Notes under the pieces: model-generated
The model's input: the letters and a program-made list of their open reading frames with translations, nothing else
What the model was told of the DNA's origin: nothing
Database searches by the model: none
Assembly (NCBI GenBank): GCA_016125275.1
Contig: WGMB01000003.1
Span: 1,715,896-1,779,895 of the forward strand
Direction of reading: 5' to 3'
DNA: 64,000 nt
Source of the DNA: Acidobacteriota bacterium
Lineage (GTDB): Bacteria > Acidobacteriota > Terriglobia > Bryobacterales > UBA6623
Translations under genes and position numbers: made by a program
Shown: one piece after another, positions 1-11,365 of the stretch
How the letters are laid out: each line of letters starts with the position of its first letter
Position numbering within the stretch: the stretch's first letter is position 1

Positions 1-979
1 CCGGAATCTTTCCCGGCCAGCGCGCGGCGAACACCACCCGCACGCCGCCCTCCCACATCGTCGCCTTCTTGCCGTGCAGCGGCGCGTTACTGGCGCGCCC
101 CGCGCCGCCGTTGTCGCTGAAGAAGATGACCAGCGTATTGTCGAGCTCATCGTACTTCTCGAGCGTCGCGAACAGCTCCCCGATGGACTCGTCCATCGCC
201 GTGATCGAGCCCAGGTAGCGCGCCTGCGGCGTACCCGGCTCCTCTGATCCGTACATCTTCAGGTGCTCTGGCTTGGCCTGCGGGCCGGCCTTGTCGAAGT
301 TCGACGCGCCGTGCGGCGCATTGAACGGCATGTAGAGGAAGAACGGCTCGTCGTGGTGCTCTTCGAGGAACCTTACGCCCTCCCGCTCGAACAGATCGGT
401 GGCGTAGCCGGACTCCTTGACCTTGTCGTTGTCTCGCCACATCGACGGCCAGCCGTAGCGCTCATGCGTAAAGTAATCGATGCCCGTATTGGTGAAGCCG
501 TAGAAGAAGTCGAACCCTCTCTGCCGCGGCCGGTAGCGGGTGAGCTGCCCGGAATCCCACTTGCCCACCACGCCGGTGGCGTAGCCGGCCTTCTTCATCA
601 CCTCGGCGATGACGGTTTCCTGCGTGTCCAGCCCGAGGATGGCCTCGGGGGTGATGGCGTACTCCTCCGGCTCGAAGGTCACGCCGAAGTCCGCCACGTC
701 GTTGCGGATCATGTCGTACAAGCCGTTGCGCTGCGGGTAGCGGCCGGTGAGGATCGAGCCTCTCGACGGCGTGCAGGCCGGCCAGGAGACGTAGAAGTCC
801 GTCGCCCGGACGCCCTCGGCCACGATGCGGTCCAGGTTCGGGGACTTCAGCTCGGGCCGTCCGCAGCAGCCCAGGTCGGCATAGCCCTGGTCGTCGGAGA
901 CGATCAGCAGCACGTTGGGTTTGTCCTGCGCGGCCGCGCCCAGAGCGAACAGAGTCAACAGCAGGAAGGGAATCCGCAC
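1..979 (-). CDS. Sulfatase (formylglycine-dependent), 3' end beyond window
   Basis: Type I sulfatase of the alkaline-phosphatase superfamily; would hydrolyse sulfate esters outside the cytoplasm. I start it at a GTG at 979 because the residues that follow, VRIPFLLLTLFALGAAAQ, read as a Sec signal peptide and no ATG opens this frame. About 326 codons are visible and the gene runs off the left edge. Metal ligands lie in SDDQGYADLG (D29, D30). The CxPxR formylglycine site is C69-T-P-S-R within ACTPSRGSILT. The last visible residues, MWEGGVRVVFAARWPGKIP, are the conserved block that follows the SDNG region in this family. The substrate cannot be told from sequence. No sulfatase-maturing enzyme gene is in the window. 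Confidence 0.9.
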   Translation of the reverse strand, partial: MRIPFLLLTLFALGAAAQDKPNVLLIVSDDQGYADLGCCGRPELKSPNLDRIVAEGVRATDFYVSWPACTPSRGSILTGRYPQRNGLYDMIRNDVADFGVTFEPEEYAITPEAILGLDTQETVIAEVMKKAGYATGVVGKWDSGQLTRYRPRQRGFDFFYGFTNTGIDYFTHERYGWPSMWRDNDKVKESGYATDLFEREGVRFLEEHHDEPFFLYMPFNAPHGASNFDKAGPQAKPEHLKMYGSEEPGTPQARYLGSITAMDESIGELFATLEKYDELDNTLVIFFSDNGGAGRASNAPLHGKKATMWEGGVRVVFAARWPGKIP

Positions 980-1083
980 GGCGAGACTGTAGCACGAAAC
1001 TTTGTCGCATCCCACGCGGCCCTTTCGCCATCTATACTGAGAGGTTGGGCGCTGTTTCCGCGCCCGACGCTCCCCTGGTCGTA

Positions 1084-1485
1084 ATGCGTACACTCGTCAG
1101 CAAAGAAGGATTGGATCGCCTCGGAATGGCCGCTTCGCTGGCCTGCGGGGTGCACTGCGCGCTCGCGCCGCTGGCGGTGGGGGCCTTGGCCGTGGTGCCG
1201 TTGGAGTGGGCGTTCTCGCGCGTCAGCGAGGCCGTCATGCTCGGGCTCACGCTGCTGCTGGCCGTGGCCAGCCTGGCGCCGGCCTACCTCAAGCAGCATC
1301 GCCGCAAGAGCTGCCTCGGGCTGTTCGCCCTGGGTGCTGCGCTGCTCACGTTCGGCAAGCTGGGCGCGCACGGCGGAGCCTGGGAGCCCACGCTGCTGGC
1401 CTCCGGCGCCGGTCTGATTGCCTCCGCGCACCTGGCGAACCTGCACTTCTGCCGCCAGTGCAAGAAGTGCTCGCACGAGTGCTGA
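1084..1485 (+). CDS. MerC-domain membrane protein
   Basis: Small (133 aa) integral membrane protein of the MerC family, whose founding members carry Hg(II) across the inner membrane; many chromosomal homologues have no known mercury role. It has four hydrophobic segments. The family cysteines are visible: C21-G-V-H24-C25 in the first helix, and a Cys-rich tail HLANLHFCRQCKKCSHEC resembling a metal-binding end. The ATG at 1084 is chosen over an in-frame start at 1045 because MRTLVSKEGLDRLG matches the usual start of the family. No merR, merA or merT lies nearby, so a mercury-resistance operon is not supported; general metal handling is equally possible. Confidence 0.75.
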   Translation: MRTLVSKEGLDRLGMAASLACGVHCALAPLAVGALAVVPLEWAFSRVSEAVMLGLTLLLAVASLAPAYLKQHRRKSCLGLFALGAALLTFGKLGAHGGAWEPTLLASGAGLIASAHLANLHFCRQCKKCSHEC

Positions 1486-1507
1486 GCCCGGCGGCCCCTG
1501 CCGCCTG

Positions 1508-1753
1508 CTAGAGCTTCTGAATCGTTCCCAACCCGGGAATCACGTAAGGCGGGCTGGTGTAGGTGCAGCCGTACCAGACGCCGCCGACCTCCTTGCCTGG
1601 AATCACGACCGCTCCGCCGATCGAAGGCGGCACGATGTTCGGGGTGGTCATCATCCCCTCGTACATGGGCCGCGGGTCGGGGATCGGCCCCCCGGTCCCC
1701 ATCGGCGGCTGCATGGCGGGCGCTTGCACGGTGAATCGAATCCGAGTGGGCAT
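1508..1753 (-). CDS. Small proline/glycine-rich protein, unknown
   Basis: An 81-aa frame that starts MPTRIRFTVQAPAMQPP and is rich in Pro, Gly and Met, with one Cys and a YGCTYTSPPY stretch. There is no signal peptide, membrane segment or recognised domain. Third codon positions are mostly G/C, as in neighbouring real genes, and the frame fits exactly between the MerC-like gene and the DNA ligase without overlapping either. Those points favour a real gene but do not prove it. It converges on the MerC-like gene, 22 bases apart. Confidence 0.45.
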   Translation of the reverse strand: MPTRIRFTVQAPAMQPPMGTGGPIPDPRPMYEGMMTTPNIVPPSIGGAVVIPGKEVGGVWYGCTYTSPPYVIPGLGTIQKL

Positions 1754-1852
1754 AGCTGAAGCGCAACTCCGATTTGCGCCCCCACAGCATACGGCGAGCG
1801 CACCCGAAAATGCACCCCTTTTCTGCTCGTCCGAGCCCCCCGGTTTCCTCCC

Positions 1853-3448
1853 TCACGGCCCGGGCGGAATCATCGCCAGCACGTCGTCGAGCGTGTCGGC
1901 GTCTTGCGGCTTCTTGTCCTTGCGCCAGCGGTTCATGCGGGGGAAGCGCACGGCCACGCCGGACTTATGGCGGGTCGAGCGCTGAATGTTCTCGAACGCC
2001 AGCTCGAACACCAGCTCCGGCTCCACGGCGCGCACCGGCCCGAAGCGCTCCAGCGTATTTCGTCGCACAAAGCGGTCCACCTGCCGGATCTCCTCGTCGC
2101 TCAGCCCCGAGTAGGCTTTGGCGAACGGCGTCAGCTCGCCGTCCTTCCACACCCCGAAGGTGTAGTCGGTGTAGAGGCCCGCGCGCCGGCCGTGACCTTG
2201 CTGGGCGTAGATCAGCACGCAGTCGATGGTGTAGGGCTCGATCTTCCACTTCCACCATGGCCCCGTCTCGCGGCCCACGCCGTAGGCCGAATCCAGCCGC
2301 TTGAGCATCAGCCCCTCCACGCCGAGCTCGCGGCTGCCGCGGCGCGCCTCGGCCAGGGCCGCCCAGTCCGGGGCCGGCAAGGGCTCGGCCAGGCGCAGCG
2401 CGGAGCCCGGGCGCTGGGCGGCCATGAGCGTCTCCAGCCGCCGCCGCCGCTCGCGCAAGGGCTCGGCGCGCAGGTCGCCTCCGCCGGCTTCGAGTAGGTC
2501 GAAGGCCAGAAAGACGACCGGCGCGTCGGCCAGGATCTTGCGTCCGAGCGTCTTACGCCCGATGCGCCGCTGCAACACCGCAAACGGCAGCACGGAGTCC
2601 TTCCATGCCAGGATCTCGCCGTCGAGCACGGTTCCGTCGGGCAGGCGCGTGGCATCGACGAGCAGCTCGGGAAAGCGCTCGGTCATCAGCTCCTCGCCGC
2701 GCGACCACACGAAGGTCTCGCCGCGGCGGCGGATGAGCTGCGCGCGGATGCCGTCCCACTTCCACTCCGCCAGCCAATCGGCGCGCTCGCCGAGCTTTTG
2801 ATCCGGCGAATCGTCGAGCTGGTGAGCCAGAAAGAAGGGGTAGGGCCGGCCAGCGTCCGCGTCGTCGGACTCCGGCGCGATCAGCCGCTCGAAAAAGCCC
2901 GCCGAGGGCGACCAGTTCCCCATCAGCCGATGCGCCGCCACGGCCGGGTCCAGGCCCGCCGACTCCGCCACGGCCCGCACCACCAGCCGCTGCGAGACGC
3001 CCACCCGGAACGAGCCGGTGAGGAGCTTATTCCACAGGAAGCGCTCCGCGCCACCGAGCTCGCTCCAGGCCTGGGCCAGCGCCGCCCGCTGACGCGCCTC
3101 GTCCAGCCCCTTCAAAGGCAGCAGCCGCCGCTCGATCCAGCCGTGCAGCGGCAGCTCGTTCTCGCGCACCGGCGGCGGCAGCAGTAGCGAGACCGTCTCG
3201 GCCAGATCACCCACGGCTTCGTAGCACTCCTCGAACAGCCAGCCCGGAATCCCCGCCTGATCGCAGGCCCACTCGGCCAGCTTGCGCGCCGGCACGAGGC
3301 GTTTGACGCGGCGACCGCTGAGCACGGCCACGGCCCAGGCCGCATCGGCCGGGTCGGCGGAAGCGAAGTACTCCCGCAGAGCGGCCAACTTGGCGCTGGT
3401 CTTGGTGGTCCGGTCCAGCCGCTCGAACAGCTCGGCGAAGGCCTTCAT
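1853..3448 (-). CDS. ATP-dependent DNA ligase (ligase-associated exonuclease partner)
   Basis: 531-aa ATP-dependent DNA ligase that seals nicks through a lysyl-AMP intermediate. Order: N-terminal DNA-binding domain (about 1-200), adenylation domain with motif I E-W-K230-W-D-G-I-R (K230 nucleophile), then an OB-fold domain ending with RFPRMNRWRKDKKPQDAD. The length and N-terminal domain fit the bacterial ligase type that travels with an MBL exonuclease, an Lhr-like helicase and a metallophosphoesterase. Only the exonuclease is present here: its stop codon overlaps this start as ATGA (3445-3448), implying translational coupling. This would be a second, repair-type ligase beside NAD-dependent LigA (inference). 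Confidence 0.93.
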   Translation of the reverse strand: MKAFAELFERLDRTTKTSAKLAALREYFASADPADAAWAVAVLSGRRVKRLVPARKLAEWACDQAGIPGWLFEECYEAVGDLAETVSLLLPPPVRENELPLHGWIERRLLPLKGLDEARQRAALAQAWSELGGAERFLWNKLLTGSFRVGVSQRLVVRAVAESAGLDPAVAAHRLMGNWSPSAGFFERLIAPESDDADAGRPYPFFLAHQLDDSPDQKLGERADWLAEWKWDGIRAQLIRRRGETFVWSRGEELMTERFPELLVDATRLPDGTVLDGEILAWKDSVLPFAVLQRRIGRKTLGRKILADAPVVFLAFDLLEAGGGDLRAEPLRERRRRLETLMAAQRPGSALRLAEPLPAPDWAALAEARRGSRELGVEGLMLKRLDSAYGVGRETGPWWKWKIEPYTIDCVLIYAQQGHGRRAGLYTDYTFGVWKDGELTPFAKAYSGLSDEEIRQVDRFVRRNTLERFGPVRAVEPELVFELAFENIQRSTRHKSGVAVRFPRMNRWRKDKKPQDADTLDDVLAMIPPGP

Positions 3449-4464
3449 GCGGCCTCCGTCGGGTCATCGTCCTGCTCGCCGCCGTAGCGAGTGGTCAGCG
3501 CGTCGGCGTCGTGGCCCTGCTCGCGCAGCCAGCGGACGACGGCGGCGGTTGAGCCGTGCGTCAGCAGCACCCGCTCGGCGCCGGTGGCGGCGATGGCCGC
3601 CTGCAGGTCCTCCCAATCGGCGTGGTCGGAGAGCGCGAAGCCGCGGTCGACCGAGCGGCGGCGGCGCGCGCCCCTTACCAGCATCCAGCCGGAGGCGAAC
3701 GCCGTCGAGGGGTCGCGAAAGCGGCGCACCCAGGGCGTCCCCAACGCCGACGGCGGCGCCAGGATTAGCGCCGTGCGGAACGCCCCGGGCTCGTCGGACT
3801 CGCCCACGGAGCGCGTCGCCGGCAGCTCCACGCCGCTGTCGCGATAGGCGGCGTGCAGCGGCTCCACCGCGCCGTGGCCGTAGATCGGGCCGATCGAGGG
3901 GTCGAGGCTCGCCAGCGCGCGTTGGGCCTTGCCGAGGGCGTAGGCCAGCAGCAGGCTCGGGCGCCCGGCCGCCGCGTTGTCGCGCCACCACTGGTTGATC
4001 TCCGCCGCCAGAGCCTCCGGCCGAGGCCAGCGGTAGATCGGCAACCCGAAGGTGCACTCGGAGACGAACACGTGGCAGCGCTGCGGCTCGAACGGCGCGC
4101 AGGTGGGGTCGGCGGCGACCTTGTAGTCGCCCGAGACGACCCAGACCTCGCCGTCGCGCTCCACCCGCACCTGCGCCGAGCCGAGGATATGGCCGGCCGG
4201 ATGCAGCGAGACCGTGGCGTCTCCCAGCCGGCGACGCTCGCCGTAGTCGGCGGCGTCGAGCGGAGCGTCCGGCCCCAGCCGCCGCTCGAAGACCCGCAGC
4301 CCCTGGCGCGCCACCAGATAGGCCCCCGAGCCGCGCACGGCGTGGTCGGCGTGCGCATGGGTCGTCACGGCCCGTGCGACCGGCCGCCACGGGTCGATGT
4401 AGAAGTCGCCGGCCTCGCAATACAGGCCCGCTTCGGTCACGCGCAGCAGCGCCGGCCGAGTCAT
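3445..4464 (-). CDS. Ligase-associated DNA exonuclease (metallo-beta-lactamase fold)
   Basis: 339-aa MBL/beta-CASP-like nuclease of the ligase-associated exonuclease family, related to SNM1/Pso2-type DNA end-processing enzymes. The zinc motif is TTHAHADH (H36-x-H38-x-D40-H41); further ligand candidates are H in HPAGHILGS, D in VSGDYK and H in LSDHADW. It ends EQDDDPTEAA. The gene opens the pair and overlaps the ligase by four bases. It is divergent from the histidine kinase, with 60 bases between, which must hold both promoters. The lack of the RNase J-type C-terminal domain and the ligase partner argue against an RNA-processing role. Confidence 0.92.
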   Translation of the reverse strand: MTRPALLRVTEAGLYCEAGDFYIDPWRPVARAVTTHAHADHAVRGSGAYLVARQGLRVFERRLGPDAPLDAADYGERRRLGDATVSLHPAGHILGSAQVRVERDGEVWVVSGDYKVAADPTCAPFEPQRCHVFVSECTFGLPIYRWPRPEALAAEINQWWRDNAAAGRPSLLLAYALGKAQRALASLDPSIGPIYGHGAVEPLHAAYRDSGVELPATRSVGESDEPGAFRTALILAPPSALGTPWVRRFRDPSTAFASGWMLVRGARRRRSVDRGFALSDHADWEDLQAAIAATGAERVLLTHGSTAAVVRWLREQGHDADALTTRYGGEQDDDPTEAA

Positions 4465-4524
4465 AGGCCCTCATTATGTCCATCGATTCCAATCAGTCCC
4501 GCAAACGGTCGATAAGAGTGAGAG

Positions 4525-7314
<2,790 letters not shown>

Positions 7315-7331
7315 GCCCGTATGCTAGGGGG

Positions 7332-8639
7332 GTGAGTCGCCGAGCCCTCCTTCCGCTGGCCTTCCTCGCGGGCGTCCTGTCCACCTACTACTACTTCCAG
7401 AAGTTCGACCGTACGCCCACGCGGCAGTCGGTCGGACTGCACCAGCCCACCCGCGTCCCGGACCGCGTGATCCTCAACTGGAACGGCGATCCCACGACGA
7501 CGCAGGCCGTCACCTGGCGCACCTCCGTGGACGTGGACCAAGCCGTGGCTGAAATCGCCGTGGCCGAGGACGGCCCCCTGTTCGTGGACAACGCGCGCCG
7601 CGTGGCCGCCGCCACCGAGCCGTTCGAGTCCGACCTCGGCCCGGCGCACTATCACAGCGTCGCCTTCAACGGCCTCGAGCCCGAAACGCTCTACGTCTAC
7701 CGCGTCGGAGACGGCGAGGAGGCCTGGAGCGAGTGGCTGCACTTCCGCACCGCTTCGACCGCCGCCAAGCCGCTGACGTTTCTCTACGTGGGCGACGCCC
7801 AAAACGACATCTTTTCGATGTGGTCCCGGCTGATCCGCCAAGGCTACGCCGCCGCGCCCGACGCCGACTTCCTCATCCACGCCGGCGACCTCATCAACCG
7901 CGCCAACCGCGACGCCGAGTGGGGCGAGTGGTCGCTGGCCGCCGGCTGGATCAACCGCAGCGTCCCCAGCCTGCCCACGCCGGGCAATCACGAGTACGAC
8001 AAGACCGACGGCCAGGGCCTCTCGCGTCACTGGCGGCCGAGCTTTACGCTGCCGGAGAACGGTCCCGCCGGCCCGCCGCCGGAGACCTCGTACTTCATCG
8101 ACGTCCAAGGCGTGCGGATCGTGGCCCTGAACTCGAACGAGGCGCAGCAGGAACAGGCCGCCTGGCTGGACGGCCTGCTGGCCGACAACCCCAACCGCTG
8201 GACCGTCGTCACCCACCACCACCCGATCTTCTCGGCCTCGGAGGGACGCGACAACCCGGAGCTGCGGGCGCTCTGGCAGCCGATCTACGACAAGCACGGC
8301 GTGGACCTGGTGCTGCAGGGCCACGACCACACCTACGCCCGCAGCAACCTGATGACGGGCGAGAACGTGCAGAACGGCCCCGCCGGAACGGTCTACGTGG
8401 TGTCCGTCTCAGGCCCGAAGATGTACGAGGTCCAGGACGCGCCATGGATGGTGCGCTCGGCCGAGGACACCCAGCTCTTCCAGAAAATCCGCATCGACGG
8501 CGACCTCCTGCGCTTCGAATCCTACACTGCGCGAGGGATACTCTATGACGCCTTCGAGCTGCGCAAGCGCGACGGCCAACCCAACGAGCTGGTCGAGATC
8601 GAGCCGGAGTCGCCGGTCCGGCGACGGCCGAAGGAGTGA
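7332..8639 (+). CDS. Purple acid phosphatase-like metallophosphoesterase
   Basis: 435-aa exported phosphoesterase. A GTG start at 7332 gives an N-terminal hydrophobic anchor (RRALLPLAFLAGVLSTYYY) without a clear cleavage site, so it may stay membrane-attached. Residues about 40-140 form the fibronectin-III-like purple acid phosphatase N-domain (WRTSVDVDQAV, GLEPETLYVYRVGDG). The catalytic domain shows the five metal motifs: GDAQND, GDLINR, GNHEYD, THHHPIF and GHDHTYAR. It would cleave phosphomonoesters, possibly for phosphate scavenging. It follows the hybrid kinase by 17 bases; whether they are co-transcribed is not shown by sequence. Confidence 0.9.
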   Translation: MSRRALLPLAFLAGVLSTYYYFQKFDRTPTRQSVGLHQPTRVPDRVILNWNGDPTTTQAVTWRTSVDVDQAVAEIAVAEDGPLFVDNARRVAAATEPFESDLGPAHYHSVAFNGLEPETLYVYRVGDGEEAWSEWLHFRTASTAAKPLTFLYVGDAQNDIFSMWSRLIRQGYAAAPDADFLIHAGDLINRANRDAEWGEWSLAAGWINRSVPSLPTPGNHEYDKTDGQGLSRHWRPSFTLPENGPAGPPPETSYFIDVQGVRIVALNSNEAQQEQAAWLDGLLADNPNRWTVVTHHHPIFSASEGRDNPELRALWQPIYDKHGVDLVLQGHDHTYARSNLMTGENVQNGPAGTVYVVSVSGPKMYEVQDAPWMVRSAEDTQLFQKIRIDGDLLRFESYTARGILYDAFELRKRDGQPNELVEIEPESPVRRRPKE

Positions 8640-8672
8640 AGGGCCCCGCGACAACAGAGGGAGTGCGCTGCC

Positions 8673-9059
8673 ATGCAGAGTCGGTCCGATCAGATGAGGC
8701 GAGACGCCATCGCGTTCTATGACCTGATGTTCAACCAATGCCGGCCTCGTGAGGCGATCGACCGCTACGTGGGGGAGACTTACATTCAGCACAACCCCGG
8801 CGTCGGCGATGGCAAGCAGGCCTTCATCGACTACTTCGAGAAGATGGCGTCGGAGTATCCAGGCAAGCGGGTCGAGTTCAAACGGACCGTGGTCGAAGGC
8901 GACTTCGCCGTCTTGCACTGCCACCAGCATTGGCCCGGCGACCATGACTATGCCGGCATCGACATCTTCCGCTTCGACAGCGCTGGAAAGATCGTGGAGC
9001 ACTGGGACGTACTGCAGGTGATTCCGGACTCGGCGGAGAACGAGAACGGAATGTTCTGA
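8673..9059 (+). CDS. SnoaL/NTF2-like protein
   Basis: 128-aa protein of the SnoaL-type NTF2-like fold (alpha+beta cone). Hallmarks: [20 protein letters not shown] followed by [15 protein letters not shown], then an alternating beta region ending with [17 protein letters not shown]. Members include polyketide cyclases but most soil-bacterial copies, as here, sit alone and have no assigned substrate. A Shine-Dalgarno-like GAGGGAG lies ten bases before the ATG. It lies 33 bases after the phosphoesterase, in the same direction. Confidence 0.85.
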   Translation: MQSRSDQMRRDAIAFYDLMFNQCRPREAIDRYVGETYIQHNPGVGDGKQAFIDYFEKMASEYPGKRVEFKRTVVEGDFAVLHCHQHWPGDHDYAGIDIFRFDSAGKIVEHWDVLQVIPDSAENENGMF

Positions 9060-9100
9060 CCCCAGGCCGGTCTTCAGAAGAAACCCTTGCGCACCCGGGG

Positions 9101-10132
9101 CTACAGGCTCTCCAGCTCCGCCTGCCGCCGGCCGTAGTTGCGCTCGCTCCACTCCCGGTACGCCCCCGACCGCACCCGCTCGACCCAGCCGGCGTTGTCG
9201 CGGTACCAGGCCACGGTCGAAGCCAGGCCCTCGTCGAAGCCCATTTGCGGGCTCCAGCCGGTCTCGCGCATCAGCTTCTCGGACGTGATCGCGTAGCGCC
9301 GGTCGTGCCCGGGCCGGTCGACGACGTAGCGGATCAGGCTGTCCGGCTGTCCGGTGGCGGCCAGGATGCGCCGCACGACCTCCAGGTTCGGCAGGTCCGC
9401 CGTGCCGCCCACGTTGTAGACCTCGCCCGGCCGGCCCTGCTCCAGTACGGCGCGGATCGCCCGGCAGTGGTCGTCCACGTACAGCCAGTCGCGCACCTGC
9501 TGGCCGTCGCCGTAGACCGGCAACGATTCCCCGGCCAAGGCGTTGGAGATCATCAGCGGAATCAGCTTCTCGGGGAACTGGTACGGCCCGTAATTGTTCG
9601 AGGCCCGCGTGACCGACACCGGCAGCTTGTAGGTCGTCCAGTAGCTCAGCGCGAGCAGGTCCGAACCGGCCTTCGACGCCGAATACGGGCTGCTGGCGTG
9701 CAGCGGCCAGGTCTCGTCGGCGTCGTCGGGCGCGTCGATCGAGCCGTAGACCTCGTCGGTCGAGACGTGCACGAAGCGGCCGACCTGGCAGCGGCGCGCC
9801 GCCTCGAGCAGGTGGAACGTCCCGGTGAAGTTGGTGTCCACGACCGGCTTGGGCGACAGGATGCTGCGGTCCACATGGGACTCGGCGGCGAAGTGAACGA
9901 TCGCGTCGGGCTCGAAGCCTTCGACGGCGCGCGCGGTGGCCTCGGCGTCGCGCAGATCCACGTGCAGAAAGCGGTAGCGCGGGTCGCCGTCCACCGCGCT
10001 CAGGTTCTCCAGATTGCCGGCATAGGTCAGCGCGTCGAGGTTGCCGACCGACAGGTCGTCGTCGCCGCTGAGCAGCAGCCGTACGAAGGCGGAACCGATG
10101 AATCCGGCGCCGCCGGTCACGAGGATCTTCAT
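9101..10132 (-). CDS. rfbB: dTDP-glucose 4,6-dehydratase
   Basis: Extended short-chain dehydrogenase that converts dTDP-D-glucose to dTDP-4-keto-6-deoxyglucose, the second step of dTDP-L-rhamnose and other deoxysugar routes. 343 aa from the ATG at 10132 (MKILVTGGAGFIGS); a start 45 bases upstream would add residues before the Rossmann motif that the family lacks. Visible: NAD motif GGAGFIG (7-13), the dehydratase triad T125-D126-E127 in STDEVYG, and Y150-x3-K154 in SPYSASK. None of the partner genes rfbA, rfbC or rfbD is adjacent, so the pathway is scattered or this copy serves another sugar. The closely related UDP-glucose and CDP-glucose dehydratases are the main alternatives. Confidence 0.88.
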   Translation of the reverse strand: MKILVTGGAGFIGSAFVRLLLSGDDDLSVGNLDALTYAGNLENLSAVDGDPRYRFLHVDLRDAEATARAVEGFEPDAIVHFAAESHVDRSILSPKPVVDTNFTGTFHLLEAARRCQVGRFVHVSTDEVYGSIDAPDDADETWPLHASSPYSASKAGSDLLALSYWTTYKLPVSVTRASNNYGPYQFPEKLIPLMISNALAGESLPVYGDGQQVRDWLYVDDHCRAIRAVLEQGRPGEVYNVGGTADLPNLEVVRRILAATGQPDSLIRYVVDRPGHDRRYAITSEKLMRETGWSPQMGFDEGLASTVAWYRDNAGWVERVRSGAYREWSERNYGRRQAELESL

Positions 10133-10195
10133 GAGCGAGCTTCCATTATCGCCCGCCGCCCGAGCGCTGAGCTCCATGCGCGCGGAGGCCGAACC

Positions 10196-11314
10196 CTAAC
10201 GCGGAACCAGCTTGTGCCCCAAGCCGGGCTGGTCGCTGAGCACGATCTTGCCGTCCACGAAGCGTTCCGGCGGATCGAGCAGCTCGGCGCGCCAGGGAAC
10301 CTCTCCCCAGGCGTGCTCGAGCACAGGGCAGTTCGGCAAGGTCGCCGCCAACTGGGCGCTGGCCGCCATCGACAGCGGACCGGAGGGATTGTGCGGCGAC
10401 ACGTCCACGCCGAAGGTCTCCGCCAACGCCGCGATCTTCTTGCCCTCGAAGAGTCCGCCGCAGTGCTTCACGTCGGGCATGATCACGTCCACGGCCTTGG
10501 TTTCGAGCAGCGGCAGAAAGCCCTCGCGCCCGAAAAAGAGCTCGCCGCCGGCCATCGGCTGGGCGATGTGTTCGCGGATGCGCAACGTGTCCTCGACCCG
10601 TGAAGGGTCCACCGGCTCCTCGTACCAGCGCAGCCGCACCGGCTCCAGCCGCCGCGCGACCTCGATCGACAACTCCGGGTCGAAGCGGCTGTGGCAATCC
10701 ACCATCAAGTCCACCGAGGGGCCCACGGCGGCGCGCATGGCTTCCAGCCGGCGGATGCCCAGCTCGGCCTTCGCCTCCCGCTCGGCCGGCGTCGATTCGC
10801 CGGTGGGGAAATCGTCGAAGACGGCGGCCTTGAGCGCCCGGAAGCCTTCCTCCACGGCCCGCGCGGCGTTGGCGGCGAAGCCTTCCGGGCTGCGCTCGTT
10901 GGTGGCGCGGTTGATGTTGGCGTAGACCGGAACAGCGTCCACGAGCCGTCCGCCCAGCAGCTCGCTCACCGGCGTCCCCAGGGCCTGGCCCGCCAAGTCC
11001 CACAAGGCCTGCTCGCAGGCGCTGAAGGCCGTCTGGGTGAGCAGGCCGCCGACCTTGGCCTGGGCCCAGGCGCGTTGGCGAAAGCGCTCCAGCTCGAACG
11101 GCGAGAGCCCTTCCAGCGCGGGGAAAAACGAGCGCACCGCGGCGGCGATCCGCGCATCGTCCTCGGCCGAGGCCCGCAGAAAGCCGAGCGCGTGGGTGGC
11201 CTCGCCCCAACCGACCAAGCCGTTCTGCGTGGTCAGCCGGGCGAAGTTCCAATTGCCCCGGGGGGTGACCTGGACCGTCAGCGCTTCGACGGATTGGATG
11301 CGCGGCGTAGGCAA
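10196..11314 (-). CDS. Mandelate racemase/muconate-lactonizing enzyme family protein
   Basis: 372-aa enolase-superfamily enzyme: an N-terminal capping domain followed by a modified TIM barrel. Metal ligands are D206 (VDCHSRF), E232 (RWYEEPV) and E258 (AGGELFF). Acid/base candidates are K162 in ALKAAVFD and H308 in SPHNPSGPLS; the His on the seventh strand points to the mandelate racemase/acid-sugar dehydratase subgroup, most likely dehydration of a sugar acid. It lies just upstream of rfbB on the same strand, but acid-sugar catabolism and dTDP-sugar synthesis are not obviously linked. The exact substrate cannot be read from sequence. Confidence 0.87.
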   Translation of the reverse strand: MPTPRIQSVEALTVQVTPRGNWNFARLTTQNGLVGWGEATHALGFLRASAEDDARIAAAVRSFFPALEGLSPFELERFRQRAWAQAKVGGLLTQTAFSACEQALWDLAGQALGTPVSELLGGRLVDAVPVYANINRATNERSPEGFAANAARAVEEGFRALKAAVFDDFPTGESTPAEREAKAELGIRRLEAMRAAVGPSVDLMVDCHSRFDPELSIEVARRLEPVRLRWYEEPVDPSRVEDTLRIREHIAQPMAGGELFFGREGFLPLLETKAVDVIMPDVKHCGGLFEGKKIAALAETFGVDVSPHNPSGPLSMAASAQLAATLPNCPVLEHAWGEVPWRAELLDPPERFVDGKIVLSDQPGLGHKLVPR

Positions 11315-11365
11315 GGCGTCATGATGGCACGACTCGCCTCGCCGGGAAAAGCCGCGCCCGCCCGG

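Noticed and set aside
1084..1485. Mercury-resistance operon
   Set aside because: Only a MerC-like protein is present; no merR, merA, merT or merP.
3445..4464. RNase J or MBL hydrolase interpretation
   Set aside because: Length, missing C-terminal domain and coupling to a DNA ligase fit the ligase-associated exonuclease.
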